This document shows positions 34,287 to 46,370 of a stretch of 64,000 nucleotides of DNA, piece after piece (positions within the stretch are counted from its first letter, which is position 1; every line of letters begins with the position of its first letter). Under the pieces are notes generated by a model, which saw only the letters and a list, made by a program, of their open reading frames with translations, made no database searches and had not been told where the DNA came from. Origin of the DNA: Monoplex corrugatus (taxonomy: Eukaryota; Mollusca; Gastropoda; Littorinimorpha; Ranellidae); the NCBI GenBank assembly GCA_030674185.1, contig CM060312.1, positions 835,169-899,168 of the forward strand, in the 5' to 3' direction. The position numbers and the translations under genes are program-made.

Positions 34287-34768
34287 GTGACCCTTCAGAT
34301 CAATTGATCAGCAGTCTACATGTGACTCATCAGATCAGTTGTATGACATCAGCAGTCTACATGTGACCCATCAGATCAGTTGTATGACATCAGTAATCAA
34401 CATGTGACCCATCAGATCAGTTGTGTGACATCAGCAGTCTACATGTGACCCATCAGATCAGTTGTATGACATCAGCAGTCTACATGTGACCCATCAGATC
34501 AGTTGTATGACATCAGCAGTCTACATGTGAATTCTCAGATAATTGTATTTCAGTTGCGTGACATTAGCAGTTTACATGTGACTCATCAGATCAGTTGTGT
34601 GACATCAGCAATCAACATGTGAAATATCAGATCAATTGTGTGGCATCAGCAATCTACATGTGACCCATCAGATCAGTTGGTGACATTACCAGTCTACATG
34701 TGACCCCTCAGATCGGTTGTGTGATGTTAGCAATCTACATATGACCCATCAGATCAGTTATGTGACAT
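34287..34768. repeat. 41-bp minisatellite (~11 copies)
   Basis: Unit gtgacccatcagatcagttg followed by tatgacatcagcagtctacat, with length variants. It abuts the 42-bp array on the left and the 56-bp array on the right. Confidence 0.93.
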
Positions 34769-35440
34769 GTGAATGTTTTCTTGGATGAACTGATTATCAC
34801 ATTAACAGTAAACAAGCCATACATGAACTGTTTTCTTGGAATGAACTGATTATCACATTAACAGTAAACAAGCCAAACATGAACTGTTTTCTTGAATGAA
34901 CTGATTATCACATTAACAGTAAACAAGCCAAACATGAACTGTTTTCTTGGAATGAACTGATTATCATGTTAACAGTAAACAAGCCATACATGAACTGTTT
35001 TCTTGGAATGAACTGATTATCACATTAACAGTAAACAAGCCAGACTTGAACTGTTTTCTTGGAATGAACTGATTATCACATTAACATTAAACAAGCCAGA
35101 CTTGAACTGTTTTCTTGGAATGAACTGATTATCATGTTAACAGTAAACAAGCCAGACTTGAACTGTTTTCTTGGAATGAACTGATTATCATGTTAACAGT
35201 AAACAAGCCAGACTTGAACTGTCTTTTTGAAATGAACTGATTATCATGTTAACAGTAAACAAGCCAGACTTGAACTGTCTTTTTGAAATGAACTGATTAT
35301 CATGTTAACAGTAAACAAGCCAGACTTGAACTGTTTTCTTGGAATGAACTGATTATCATGTTAACAGTAAACAAGCCCGACTTGAACTGTCTTTTTGAAA
35401 TGAACTCATTAACGCGTAACAATGAACAAGCCACACACGA
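34769..35440. repeat. 56-bp minisatellite (~12 copies)
   Basis: Unit gaactgttttcttggaatga, actgattatcacattaacag, then taaacaagccagactt. Two sub-types differ at atcaca/atcatg and at ttttcttgg/tctttttga and are clustered along the array. Confidence 0.94.
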
Positions 35441-35602
35441 ACAGTCTTCATGAGATAACCAGGACCTCTACAGTCAGTTGTGATCTAGTGCAACCCTCAT
35501 CTGGATATTACAAACAGGTGTAACCTAGAACCTTGTGGCAGGACCAAGGTGTATGACTAATTCATTTTGGTATTGCAAAAAAAGAGAACTGTGTGAAAGA
35601 AA
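35441..35602 (+). other. Immediate upstream region of the zinc-finger gene
   Basis: 160 bases between the last array and the ATG. No TATA box or CpG cluster stands out. An in-frame TGA sits at 35594, so coding does not extend upstream in this frame. Confidence 0.4.
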
Positions 35603-38468
35603 ATGCAGTCAGAAAATGATGATCAGAGCATGTTTGTTGTTGTAGGAACAGTGTCTCTCACTTGTGCTTCACAAGGGAGATCTCTCCATTGTGATCCAGA
35701 TGATGACTCAGAGCATGTAAGTTGGAAGGATACAGGTCATGGGGCATGTGTTCCTGTTGAAAGCAGCTGTGATGACTGGCCTGAAGGTTGTGGTGATTCT
35801 GTCACCAGTAATCACAGGCTGTATGACAGTGGTAGTGAGCAGCTGGATGTTAGTGGTGATCATGTCACCACCAGTAAAAGTGTCAATGATCAGTGTGCAG
35901 GGGAAAACAACATGGCATCTGGTTCAAATTTACACTGCTCAGCTGCCAGTGACCTAGCTCATACTGTCCATGCTGTGGATGGGGTAGAAAACTTTACACT
36001 ATCCAGGAAACAGGCTTTGGATCTATCAGGGCAGCAGGCTTCTACTCTGGTAGAAAAACAAACCCAGGGTCAGGCTGATTGTCTGTCCAAGGAGAAAGAG
36101 TTTTGTCTGTTGAGCAAACACACCTTAAGTTTGTCTGGGAAAGGCTTGCTTACTGTGACCAGGGAACAAACTCTTACCGAGTCTCCAGAAAACACACCGA
36201 ATCTGTCTAAAGAACAAACTTTGAATCTTCCCGGGGAAAAAACACCAACTGTTTCCAGGGAGCAAACACCAACTGTTTCCAGGGAACAAACACCGACTGT
36301 TTCCAGGGAACAAACACCGACTGTTTCCAGGGAACAAACACCAACTGTTTCCAGGGAACAGACACCGACTGTTTCCAGGGAACAAACACCAACTGTTTCC
36401 AGGGAACAGACACCGACTGTTTCCAGGGAGCAAACACCAACTGTTTCTAAGGAACAAACACCAGCTGTTTCCAGGGAACAAACACCAACTCGTTTCCAGG
36501 GAACAGACTCCTAATCTTTCCAGGGAACAGACTCCAAATCTTTCCAGGGCACGAACACCAACAATTCTTTGCAGGGAACAAACACCAACTGTTTCCAAAG
36601 AACAAACACTAGCTATTTCCGAGGAACAAACATCGAATGTTTCCAGGGAGCAGACACCAACTGTTTCGAAAAATTCCAGAGAACGGACACCAGTTGTTTT
36701 GAGGGAGCAGTCACCAACTGTTTTCAGGGAACAGTCACCAGCTCTTTCCAGGGAACAAGTGCAGAGACTGTCCCAAGAACAGACAGCAACTGAGAGTAGA
36801 GAACAAAGCTTTAGTCTATCGTCTGGCATCATAAAGCAAACTTCAAAACTGCCAAGCTTCATCTCCTCCTCAAAACTGAAAGATGTCAGATGGAAGAACG
36901 ATAGCCTAAAGAAAGATTTCTTTGGCCCAACTGCTGTTGTGGCCAGTTCATCCCATTCAGCACACACCAGCACATCCCATGTGGCACACAGCAGCAGCAG
37001 CACATCCCGTTCAGCACAGATAAGCACATCCCATTCACCACAAACTAGCGTATCCGATTCGGCACATACCAGCACATTCCATTCAGCGCACACCAGCAGT
37101 TCCCATTTGGCACACACCAGCACATCCCATTCGGCACAGAGTGGAGTGGACTACTCGAGCCTGGCCCTTCAGTACTTAGTACAGCGTGCAGCTCAACAAG
37201 TATTGCTGGCAGAATCCTTGCAGTCCAAAGGAACAGTGGAGGATTCCTCCCCAAAGCAACTTGCCTCGCACACTGCGGAAAGGAAACGCCGTAGGCTAGG
37301 TGGTTCTTTGGAAGTAGAAGACCCAACTATCCATGTGCCTAGTCAGAGGAAGAACCGCAGTCATTCGCATACAGGTTCAAGAACTTGTATATGTCAGATC
37401 TGCAACGCAGTTCTTTCAGCTCCAGCCAGTCTGAAAACTCACATGCTGATTCATTCTGGGGACAAACCTTACCCATGTGTTCTCTGTAAAGCCAGGTTTC
37501 GCCATCAGTCTACTCTGAAGCGCCACATGTGTATACACACAGGAGAAAAGAAATTTGTCTGTGATACATGTCAGTCTCCCTTTGCCCGTAAAACAGAATT
37601 AACACAGCATCAGCGCTCTCACTCCACAACCCGTCCCTATATGTGTAAAGTTTGTGGGTCCTCATATAAACATCCCAAAGACTTGTCGCAGCACCTGCGA
37701 GCTCACGTTCGTAACATGCACCATCCCAGTCAAGAGTCTGGCTCCAGGTGTCAAGATGATGCATCCAACTTGCCCAAGACAAGCAAAGACCAAGACTCAG
37801 ATGAGTTCTTGCCTCAAACAAGTAAAGACTTAACCACTGGAGATGAGTTGATCAAAATGGAGCACAGTGACTGGTGTGATGACTCAGAGGTCCGATGTGA
37901 ACTTTGTGCGATAAAATGTGAGAATTTATCTATGTTGAAACAACATGTGAGCTCAGAGCATCCGTCTGTGGTCTCAGCAGTCTCGCCTCTTTGTGCTTGC
38001 CCTTCACAAACCTCGACTTACAGCAAGACAGGTGGTGTGGTGTGTTCTGTGTGTGGTCAGCGATTAGAAAACTCTGCTGTGCTGGCTGTGCATCTCAAGG
38101 AGAACCATGCAGGGAAGGGCAGGAAAGTGGAGACACAAGTCAGTCCACACTCTGATACTAACCAACATGTGTGCAAGATTTGTGGCTCTCGCTTTAAGGC
38201 TTCTTCCACATTGTCAAAACACATAAAAAAACAGCACTGGTTCTCTTCACAAGACTGTTCCGAGGACCAGGAGTGGGGTGAGTGTCATGCTTGCAGCATC
38301 TGCAGCATGGAGTATCCCCGACAGAACTCTCTGACTCAGCACATGAAGAAAAGTCATGGCATCAATTTGCTACCTTGCTCTAAATGTGGATCCTCCTTTG
38401 TACAGCTGCAGGACTGGGCAGACCACATGAAGCTATGCTCTTCAGTATGCCCAGAGACCAAGGCTTAG
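35603..38468 (+). CDS. C2H2 zinc-finger protein, ~954 codons, with one apparent frameshift
   Basis: Probable nuclear DNA-binding protein. The first ATG after an in-frame stop is at 35603. The N-terminal 210 residues are acidic and unremarkable. From 36238 comes an in-frame 8-residue repeat TPTVSREQ (about ten clean copies, then diverged copies to 36780). Next are a His/Ser/Ala-rich repeat (HSAHTSTS-like, 36949-37140) and a basic patch ERKRRR (about 37275) that could be a nuclear signal. Nine fingers span 37392-38436: four tandem with TGEK-like linkers (CQICN, CVLCK, CDTCQ, CKVCG), then CELCA, CSVCG, CKICG, CSICS and a final CSKCG of C2HC form. One extra C near 36490 (ccaactcgtttcc versus ccaactgtttcc) shifts the frame from the first open stretch (35603-36514) to the second (36699-38468). 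The second frame is open right from that point, so this is one gene with a single-base insertion or assembly error. Earlier non-coding exons are possible. Confidence 0.88.
36238..36780 (+). repeat. Coding 24-bp minisatellite in the zinc-finger gene
   Basis: Unit ccaactgtttccagggaaca plus aaca, ten near-perfect copies to about 36482, then increasingly diverged ones. Copies differ mostly at a synonymous a/g in the glutamine codon (caa/cag) and at act/gct. The antisense frame is also open (332 residues on the minus strand, 36125-37123) for arithmetic reasons only. Confidence 0.93.
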
Positions 38469-38894
38469 AATTTGGAAATGTAATTTATATTTACTGTGAA
38501 TGTGCTGTAGACTTTGCCCGCAGACTGAGGCTTAAAATTAGAATCACTGTAAAGACATAATGTATAACACATTATGATTTTTGATGTACTATGAAAATGC
38601 TTCAGAGTGCTGCGGAATAAGACTACATGTGGGACCTACCCACAGACATCTTGATTTTACATATTTTAAGCTGACAGGTCACTAAACTCCCATCACAAGA
38701 CAGAAGATGTTGCAGAATCTGATCTGACCATTTGGGTCAGTTTTGGTAGTATGTTGACTTTTTTGAAAATGTGTTGAGACAATTTCACTCCAGGGATGTA
38801 GATTGATATTGAATCCACCATACTTACCAGTCAGTTGGTTGTTGAGTGTCAACATTTTGCCCACTCCTGTCACCTTGTTGGGAGGACTATTGCA
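38469..38894 (+). other. 3' flank of the zinc-finger gene
   Basis: AT-richer than the coding part, probably 3'UTR. I see no exact AATAAA signal here. Confidence 0.4.
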
Positions 38895-40118
38895 TGCAGA
38901 GTTGGTTCTGTTTTAAGGAAGAATGTTGGCTGTAGGGTTGGTTCTGGCTTTGTTGGGAGTACTGTTGGCTGTAAGGTTGGTTCTTTTGGACAACTGTTGG
39001 CTGTAGGATTGGCTCTGTCTTTGTTGAACAGCTGTTGGATTGGCTCTGTCTTTGTTGAACAATTGTTGGCTGTAGGAGTGACTGTGTTTGTTGACAAATG
39101 TTGGCTGTAGGGTTGGCTTTTTCTTTGTTGGGAGTACTGTTGGCAGTAGGATTGGCTCTTTGTTGAACAACTGTTGGCTGTTGGATTGGCTCTGTCTTTG
39201 TTGGCAACTGTTGGCTGTGGGATTGGCTCTGTGTTTGTTTACAGCTGTTGGGTGTAGGATGGCTGCCTTTGTTGGACAACTGTTGGCTCTGTCTTTGTTG
39301 GACAACTGTTGGCTGTAAAGTTGGCTGTGTTGGACAGCTATTGGTTGTGGGGTTGGCTCTGTCTTTGTTGGGAGTACTGTTGGCTGTAGGATTGGTTCTG
39401 TCTTTGTTGGGAGTACTGTTGGCTGTAGGATTGGTTCTGTCTTTGTTGGGAGTACTGTTGGCTGTAGGATTGGTTCTGTCTTTGTTGGGAGTACTGTTGG
39501 CTGTAGGATTGGTTCTGTCTTTGCTGGGATACTGTTGGCTGTAGGATTGGTTCTGTCTTTGTTGGGAGTACTGTTGGCTGTAGGATTGGTTCTGTCTTTG
39601 CTGGGAGTACTGTTGGCTGTAGGATTGGTTCTGTCTTTGTTGGGAGTACTGTTGGCTGTAGGATTGGTTCTGTCTTTGTTGGGAGTACTGTTGGCTGTAG
39701 GGTTGGCTCTGTCTTTGTTGGGAGTACTGTTGGCTGTAGGGTTGGCTCTGTCTTTGTTGGGAGTACTGTTGGCTGTAGGATTGGTTCTGTCTTTGTTGGG
39801 AGTACTGTTGGCTGTAGGATTGGTTCTGTCTTTGTTGGGAGTATTGTTGGCTGTAGGATTGGCTCTGTCTTTGTTGGGAGTATTGTTGGCTGTAGGGTTG
39901 GTTCTATCTTTGTTGGGAGTATTGTTGGCTGTAGGGTTGGCTCTGTCTTTGTTGGGAGTATTGTTGGCTGTAGGGTTGGCTCTGTCTTTGTTGGGAGTAT
40001 TGTTGGCTGTAGGGTTGGCTCTGTCTTTGTTGGGAGTATTGTTGGCTGTAGGGTTGGCTCTGTCTTTGTTGGGAGTATTGTTGGCTGTAGGGTTGGTTCT
40101 ATCTTTGTTGGGAGCACC
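38895..40118. repeat. 39-bp minisatellite (~31 copies)
   Basis: Unit ttggttctgtctttgttggg followed by agtactgttggctgtagga. Left units (to about 39350) are irregular, right units are homogeneous, and sub-types (gattggttctg versus ggttggctctg, agtact versus agtatt) are clustered. The unit is a multiple of three, which explains long open frames on both strands (LVLSLLGVLLAVG forward; PTKTEPILQPTVL and TANNTPNKDRTNP reverse). No gene is proposed. Confidence 0.96.
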
Positions 40119-40796
40119 AACTGTTGGAAATACCAAAAGTGAGTTGTGTGGTGGCTTGTCTACACAATGTGAACCATTGATATAGAAACCTGACACGCTT
40201 CACGTTAAGAAGGTACATGCAGTTAACAATAGGCCTCCGTCAGTCGATATCAGCTATGGATGATGTGCCCTAGCGTCATGTCGAGTCAAATTGACGCCTG
40301 TGGAGCAGCGTTGGCTGTGGCTGATAAGGCTGATGTAGGATAGACAGTCTCTGCGACATTGGATGCATGTATGGATGCTGACCGTAGGAATGCCTTCACA
40401 GGACCTGGCATTCTGCCTCTCTTTTCCTCAGGTAAGGTCTGGATCCTCTTTTCCCCCCCACCTAAGTTGTTTCTGGATCACACTGCACCATCTGTTGCAG
40501 TGAGTTGCTATGTCTTCTGAGCTGTCTGTTGATGCCTAGAGCTTTCATATCGCGCTTTCAGATGTCTTTTTACCATAGCTGGGGGCAGCCATAAGATCTC
40601 TTGCCAGAGACTAGATCACCATAAAGGATATATCCTTTGGGATACGTTCATCTTCCATCCAGCACACATGGCCAGGTCAGCATAGCCTGCATTGTCTGAT
40701 TAATGTGTGCATGGTGGGGAGACCAGCACATGCTAGGCCCTGGGCGTTTGGTATTTTATTGCTCCACTTGATGCCAAGGATGCAGCATAAGCAATG

Positions 40797-40931
40797 CAAA
40801 TAATAATAATAATAATTAATAATAATTACAATATTTATATAGCGCAAAATCTTGATAAAATCAAATCTAAGCGCTGAAGCAGACACACACGCAGGCACGC
40901 ACGCTCGCACACACACGCACGCACACATACA

Positions 40932-40987
<56 letters not shown>

Positions 40988-41692
40988 TGGCTATAAATGG
41001 GGAGAAAGAATAAAAGCAATAAAAGCAAGAATAAAAGCAATGGAAAATTATAGAGAGCATAGCATACAATTATATATTATAACCATGTGATTCCCTCCGA
41101 GCGGAGACAGGCTGCAGAGGGGAGGGTTGAGTGAGGTTAGGATTTTATGCAGGAGAGAAAAGGTGAGTTTTGAGAGCGGACTTGAAGGAGACAAAAGTAG
41201 GTTGCTGACGGACTGAGAGAGGAAGTTTGTTCCAGGAGAGTGGACCAGAAACAGAGAAGGCTCGTGGACCATAGGTATTGAGCTTAGTGCGTGGAAAGCG
41301 AAGAGTCAGAGGATCAGAGGCAGAGCGGAGGGTACGTGAGGGAACATAGATCTCAAGTAGGCTTGACAGGTAATCGGGGGCTGCGTTATTGAGGCTTTTG
41401 TAGCACATGGTGTCTAGTTTGTACTGTATGCGCTTTGATACAGGGAGCCAGTGAAGTTGTGCCAGGAGAGGAGATATGTGGTCAGCTTTTTTCTTTTTGA
41501 GTACAAGGCGTGCAGCATTGTTTTGAATGCGCTGTAGGATGTGAATGGTGGAGGCAGGAAGACCAGACAGGAGTGAATTGCAATAGTCAATGCGAGACAT
41601 TATGAAGGAGAGAACGAGTTTTGCAGTTGTTTCGACAGAGAGATACTTCCTGATCAGCTTTATACGATGGAGATGATAGTAGCAGCTTTCAC
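40797..41692 (-). mobile_element. L2/CR1-like LINE, 3' fragment inserted in LINE-G
   Basis: Minus-strand insert beginning with CYYHLHRIKLIRKYLSVETT and ending with a short 3'UTR, a CA tract (40886-40984), agcgcttagatttg-like sequence, gcgctatataaatattg and a TAAT/ATT tail (40797-40830). The gcgctatataaat 3' end with a triplet tail is typical of L2/CR1-type LINEs. LINE-G coding is contiguous on both sides. I could not read a clean target duplication. Confidence 0.85.
40886..40984. repeat. (CA)n microsatellite
   Basis: CA with a few CG interruptions, inside the 3' region of the L2-like fragment. Confidence 0.95.
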
Positions 41693-41756
41693 TCTTGTTT
41701 TTGCATGTTTTCCCATGTTTCGCTGCCATACAGCAGAATGCTGATGATGTAGGCAT
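41145..41756 (-). pseudogene. C-terminal reverse transcriptase segment of the L2-like LINE
   Basis: The open stretch gives AKLVLSFIMSRIDYCNSLLS, RIQNNAARLVLKKKK, LHWLPVSKRIQYKLD, YVPSRTLRSASDPLTL and WNKLPLSVRQQ to a stop. This is the conserved post-RT region of L2/CR1 proteins. The first 20 or so residues (41693-41756) are LINE-G sequence in a wrong frame, so the ORF is chimeric. No RT core, so non-functional. Confidence 0.9.
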
Positions 41757-43790
41757 TGTACACCGCTATCTTCGTTGGAATTTTCAGCTTTCAGCTCACC
41801 TCGGCATTGAGAGACAGATTGTTGCTGATGATGGACCCAAGGTATGTGAACTGGTGGACGACATAAAGTTCATAGTTGTCGATGGGGATGACATGTAGAG
41901 TGTCCACATCTTGGCTCAGCATGTTCGTCTTTTTCTAGCTGATAGAGCAAAGTTTTTGTTGTCTTGGGAAAATTTGTCTGTGAGGCTGTGATGTTGTTGC
42001 TCAGTGTGTGAAGTAACAGTAGCGTCATGGGCAAAGAACAGGTCTCTGATAATGGCCTCACACACCTTTGTCTTTGCTTTCAGTCTTGCGAGGTTAAAGA
42101 GTCGCCCATCAGATCTGGTGCGTAGGTTCACTCCTGTTGCAGTCCCAACAGCGTGCTTCAGGAGCATGCAGAAGATGCTGAACGGGGTGGGAACAAGGAC
42201 ATAGTCTTGCTTGATACTGCTTTTGATGTGAAAGGGTTGCCCTCATACTGGATGGTTGCCTTCATATTTTGGTGGATTGATCTGATCAGGCTGTGCAGTT
42301 TTTTGGGGGGTATCCTATTTTCAGGAGACTGTTGAACAGTCTATCCCTGCTGACTAGGTCAAAGGCCTCAGTGAGGTTGACGAAGGCATTGTAGAGGGGC
42401 TTTTGCTGTTCTTTTCATTTCTTCTGTAGTTAACAAAGGGAAAAAACCGTGTTTACCATTGAGCATTCTGATAGGAAGGGACTCAGGGAAGATACGCTCA
42501 GCTAGTTTTTGGAGACACGCCAACATGACTCGGGCACTACAGTTTGCCTGTGATGTTTAGTAGGGAAATGTCCCTGTAGTTGTTGCAGTCACTACTGTCT
42601 CCCTTTTTTTTAAAATTTTTTATAGAGGATGATGATCTTGGCGTCTCTCATGTCTTGTACTGTTTCTTCTCCTCAACACTGACAGAGGACATCAAGGAGG
42701 GTGTTTTTGCAGTGCTTGATGAGGTCTGGAGGGATGCCTTTCATTACCAGGTGCTTTTCCACAGGCCAAGCTGCTAATTGCCATGCAGAATTCTTCTAGC
42801 TCCTCTATGATGGGCAGAGGTTTGATGGCATTTGGTAGCTGAGGTGGCAACGAAGTTCTCCCTGGAGTTTAGGTCTGAGTAGTGTTCCACCCATCTTTCT
42901 GTCTGCATGCCTTTGTCGGTGATCACTTCCCCACTGGTGGATCTTAGGGGAGCTGTTCTGCTCTGTGTTGGACCAAGAACTTTCTTTATGCTCTTGTTTG
43001 TACATATATATCTTGCCTGTAGCTTCTGCAGTCTGGATGTCATCACTGAACTGTTGCCAGTATTTGTTGGCACATCTTGCTGTCTACTGCACTTTGTTCC
43101 AGGCAGCGAATGTATTCAGTTTGGGCAGCATGCTTTGCTTCATTAACTAGGGTCATCTCACTGGACTTGGTTTCAAACCAGTCGTTCTCGGAGGTCTTCC
43201 TCCCAAGGATAGCTAGGGCTGTTTTCTGAGGTGATCCCATTTTTCAGAGGCAAAGTTGTGCAGTTGGTTTGTGGACAGAGCGTATCTGAGAGACTTGGCA
43301 AATTCCTCAACTTTCTCTGAGTACTGCAAGCAGTAGCGGTTCTGTGAGATCCAAGAATCTCTCCCACCGTTGGAAGCAGCCCCTGGCACTACACTCTATG
43401 CCAATTGAGCTGTAGCTTACAACCGGTAGACTGCTGCTTCCCATGTTATTTCAACACCATGAGGTGAAGCTGGAGTGACCTCTCCAGGGCACAAGCCAGG
43501 GCAGGGTGATAACTGATATGGAGGACAAGCTGTTGCCCATGCAGCAGGTTCCCCTCTCTCCATACTGTTGATGGGACCAAAGGAATGGTGAAGGCCATTT
43601 TTGCCTCAGGTTTTACTCCCAAAGCCTTTCCTGTAACTGTATATGCTGCAAGGCAGCAGAGGTTTGAGGTCGGAGTTTTCCTTCTTCTAGATGAGCTGCC
43701 ATCCAAGGTTATGAGCTCCATCTACCTAATGCAGCAGGTTGTACTGGGTTACATTTTACCTGTAGCAGGGAAACCCTGACCTGACCTGGG

Positions 43791-44284
43791 ATGAAGTTAA
43801 CACCAGTCTCCATAATGAGGACAATATGAAATAGGTGTTTGTGTGTAAATGAAATAAGGGAGAGGTTGTCCCATAATCATACAGTGGATTTAAAACCAGA
43901 ACTGGTCATCTCATAGATAATCTGATTTCATTATCACTGACGTCACTATATCATTTTTTGACCACATTTTAGACAATGAAAATTTAAGATACTTAGATAG
44001 TATAAGTCATAACTTGTTCAGCTTTCAGCTTATGAAGTTTTTTTTCCATCTCCATTTGAAGCAGAATCCTGTGATTTCATCCAGGTCAGAACTAAAACAA
44101 GTCAGATTAAGCCTAGAAGATCCTTCAGTCAGGATATCTGAGGAGAAGAGGCAGTTTTAAGTGGTATCAAATGTGAAACAAAACAGTATACAAAATTACT
44201 TCATAGAAGTATGTTTGATTTTGATTTCACCTTATAAGAAAATTAAACGAGTAATATGTATTCAAAACAATAGCAGGTTTAACT
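43791..44284. other. Intergenic sequence, no gene recognised
   Basis: Unremarkable AT-rich sequence. Confidence 0.5.
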
Positions 44285-45345
44285 CACTAGCCTACAATAT
44301 TAGTGTACATGTAAATTGGATAGTACTAGTGGTAGTGTACATGAAAAGTGGATCTACTACACTGCCCTACAGTCTTAAGTGTACATGTAAATTGGATAGT
44401 ACTACACTACCCTACAGTTGTAGTGTACATGTGTATGTAAATTGGATAATACTACACTGCCCTACAGTCTTATGTGTAATATGTAAATTGTATAGTAGGC
44501 TACTACACTGCCCTACAGTGGTAGTGTACAGGTAAATTGGATACTACTACACTGCCCTTCAGTCTTAAGTGTACATGTAAAGTGGATACTACTACACTAC
44601 CCTACAGTGGTATGTAAAGTGGATACTACTACACTGCCCTATAGTTTTAAGTGTACATGCAAATTTGAATTGTGCTACACTACCCTACAGTGTTAGTGTA
44701 TACATGCAAACTGGATTCTACTACTCTACCTCACAATGGTAGTGTACATATAGTATGTAAATTGGATAGTACTATACTACTTTACAGTGTTAGTGTACAT
44801 GTAAATTGGATAATACATTACCCTACAATGGTGGTGTACATGTAAATTGGATATATACCTTTTAGTACATTACCCTACAGTGTACATCACTACATGTAAA
44901 TTAGATAGTACTACACTACCCTATTGTATGTGTGAATATGTAAATTGGATAATACTACACTATCCTACAATGGTAGTGTACATATGCAAATTGGATAGTT
45001 CTACACTACCATACAATATTAATGTATATATACCCTACAGTGGTAGTGTAAATTGGATACTGCTACACTGCTCTACGGTCTTAAATGCACATGTAAATTG
45101 GATACTACTATACTGCCCTACAGTCTTAATGTACATGCATGTAAATTGGATACTAGTTTACTACATTATCCTACAATATTAGTGTAGGCCTACATATAAA
45201 TTGGATAGTACTCCACTACCCTACAGTGGTAGTGTACATGAATTATTGCCTCATTGTGCAGTGTCAGTATACTGTATGTAAATTGGATAGTACCTCACAA
45301 CCCTATGTAAATTGGACAGTATTCTCTAACTATTGTACCAGAGTT
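44285..45345. repeat. Diverged ~45-bp minisatellite (~22 copies)
   Basis: Units carry gtacatgtaaattggata, ctactacactgccctacagt and a variable ctt/ggt-aagt joint. Copies differ in length by up to ten bases and at many positions, so this is an older array than its neighbours. Confidence 0.9.
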
Positions 45346-45443
45346 GGGGGAAACTGTACCTTTATATAAATACATGCTTGTAATAGTGTGGACATGCTGG
45401 TTTGTGAAAATATAGTTATACATACAATTAGTCTGTGTGTCTA

Positions 45444-45546
<103 letters not shown>

Positions 45547-45689
45547 ACATGACTGTGCATTTGAGTCTCTTGGGTTATGAGCATTTTTGGTTTTGTCATT
45601 AAACCTTTCACCACTTTTGGTCTGGTCTCTAAAGTCAGCTGTAGCAGTTCACAAAGTGTGACTCCAGTCAATCTGCTGAGAGTGGTAGA

Positions 45690-46370
45690 CAACTGTAGTC
45701 AGTCTGAATGATGTGACTTTTAGGATTGTTCTATTTTAATCAACACACTGTAGACAACTGTAGTCAGTCTGAATGATGTGATGTTTAGGATTGTTCTATT
45801 TTAATCAACACACTGTAGACAACTGTAGTCAGTCTGAATGATGTGACTTTTAGGATTGTTCTATTTTAATCAACACACTGTAGACAACTGTAGTCAGTCT
45901 GAATGATGTGACTTTTAGGATTGTTCTATTTTAATCAACACACTGTAGACAACTGTAGTCAGTCTGAATGATGTGACTTTTAGGATTGTTCTATTTTAAT
46001 CAACACACTGTAGACAACTGTAGTCATTCTGAATGATGTGACTTTTAGGATTGTTTTATTTTAATCAACACACTGTAGACAACTGTAGTCAGTCTGAATG
46101 ATGTGACTTTTAGGATTGTTCTATTTTAATCAACACACTGTAGACAACTGTAGTCAGTCTGAATGATGTGACTTTTAGGATTGTTTTATTTTAATCTACA
46201 CACTGTAGACAACTGTAGTCAGTCTGAATGATGTGACTTTTAGGATTGTTCTATTTTAATCAACACACTGTAGACAACTGTAGTCAGTCTGAATGATGTG
46301 ACTTTTAGGGTTGTTCTATTTTAATCTACACACTGTAGACAATAGTCAACCTGAATGATGTGACTTTTAG
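45690..46370. repeat. 65-bp satellite block (~10 copies)
   Basis: Unit gtagacaactgtagtcagtc, tgaatgatgtgacttttagg, attgttctattttaatcaac and acact, period 65 (for example 45750 to 45815). Copies are over 95% alike by eye. Confidence 0.96.

Larger units (their letters stand above)
40195..43790 (-). mobile_element. Degenerate LINE (LINE-G), split by an L2/CR1-like insertion
   Basis: On the minus strand, from about 43790, there is a leader with gggaaaccctg... and tgcatgggcaacagc that resembles 9050-9303. It is followed by a pre-RT part (KKVLGPTQSRTAPLRSTSGE, 42790-42990), AFVNLTEAFDLVSRDRLF (catalytic palm, about 42340-42400), a second-half palm and DNYELYVVHQFTYLGSII (about 41820-41890). After the insertion comes LHCLCCILGIKW and AGLPTMHTLIRQ (40690-40790), then a C-terminal Cys/His knuckle (CIQCRRDC-x-SH-RC, about 40290-40350). 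Motif order is that of a complete endonuclease/RT LINE, but stops and frameshifts are everywhere. Confidence 0.8.

Noticed and set aside
32461..34307. Open frames of about 600 codons on both strands in the 42-bp array
   Set aside because: The unit is a multiple of three and lacks stops in four frames, so open frames follow arithmetically. There is no start context, domain, signal or codon pattern, and both strands are equally open.
36125..37123. 332-residue minus-strand ORF opposite the zinc-finger gene
   Set aside because: It is the antisense of the 24-bp coding repeat; the plus strand carries the zinc fingers and the coherent reading.
38913..40196. 427- and 260-residue minus-strand ORFs and plus-strand Leu/Val-rich ORFs in the 39-bp array
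   Set aside because: Same reason: 39-bp period, products are pure 13-residue repeats in several frames at once.
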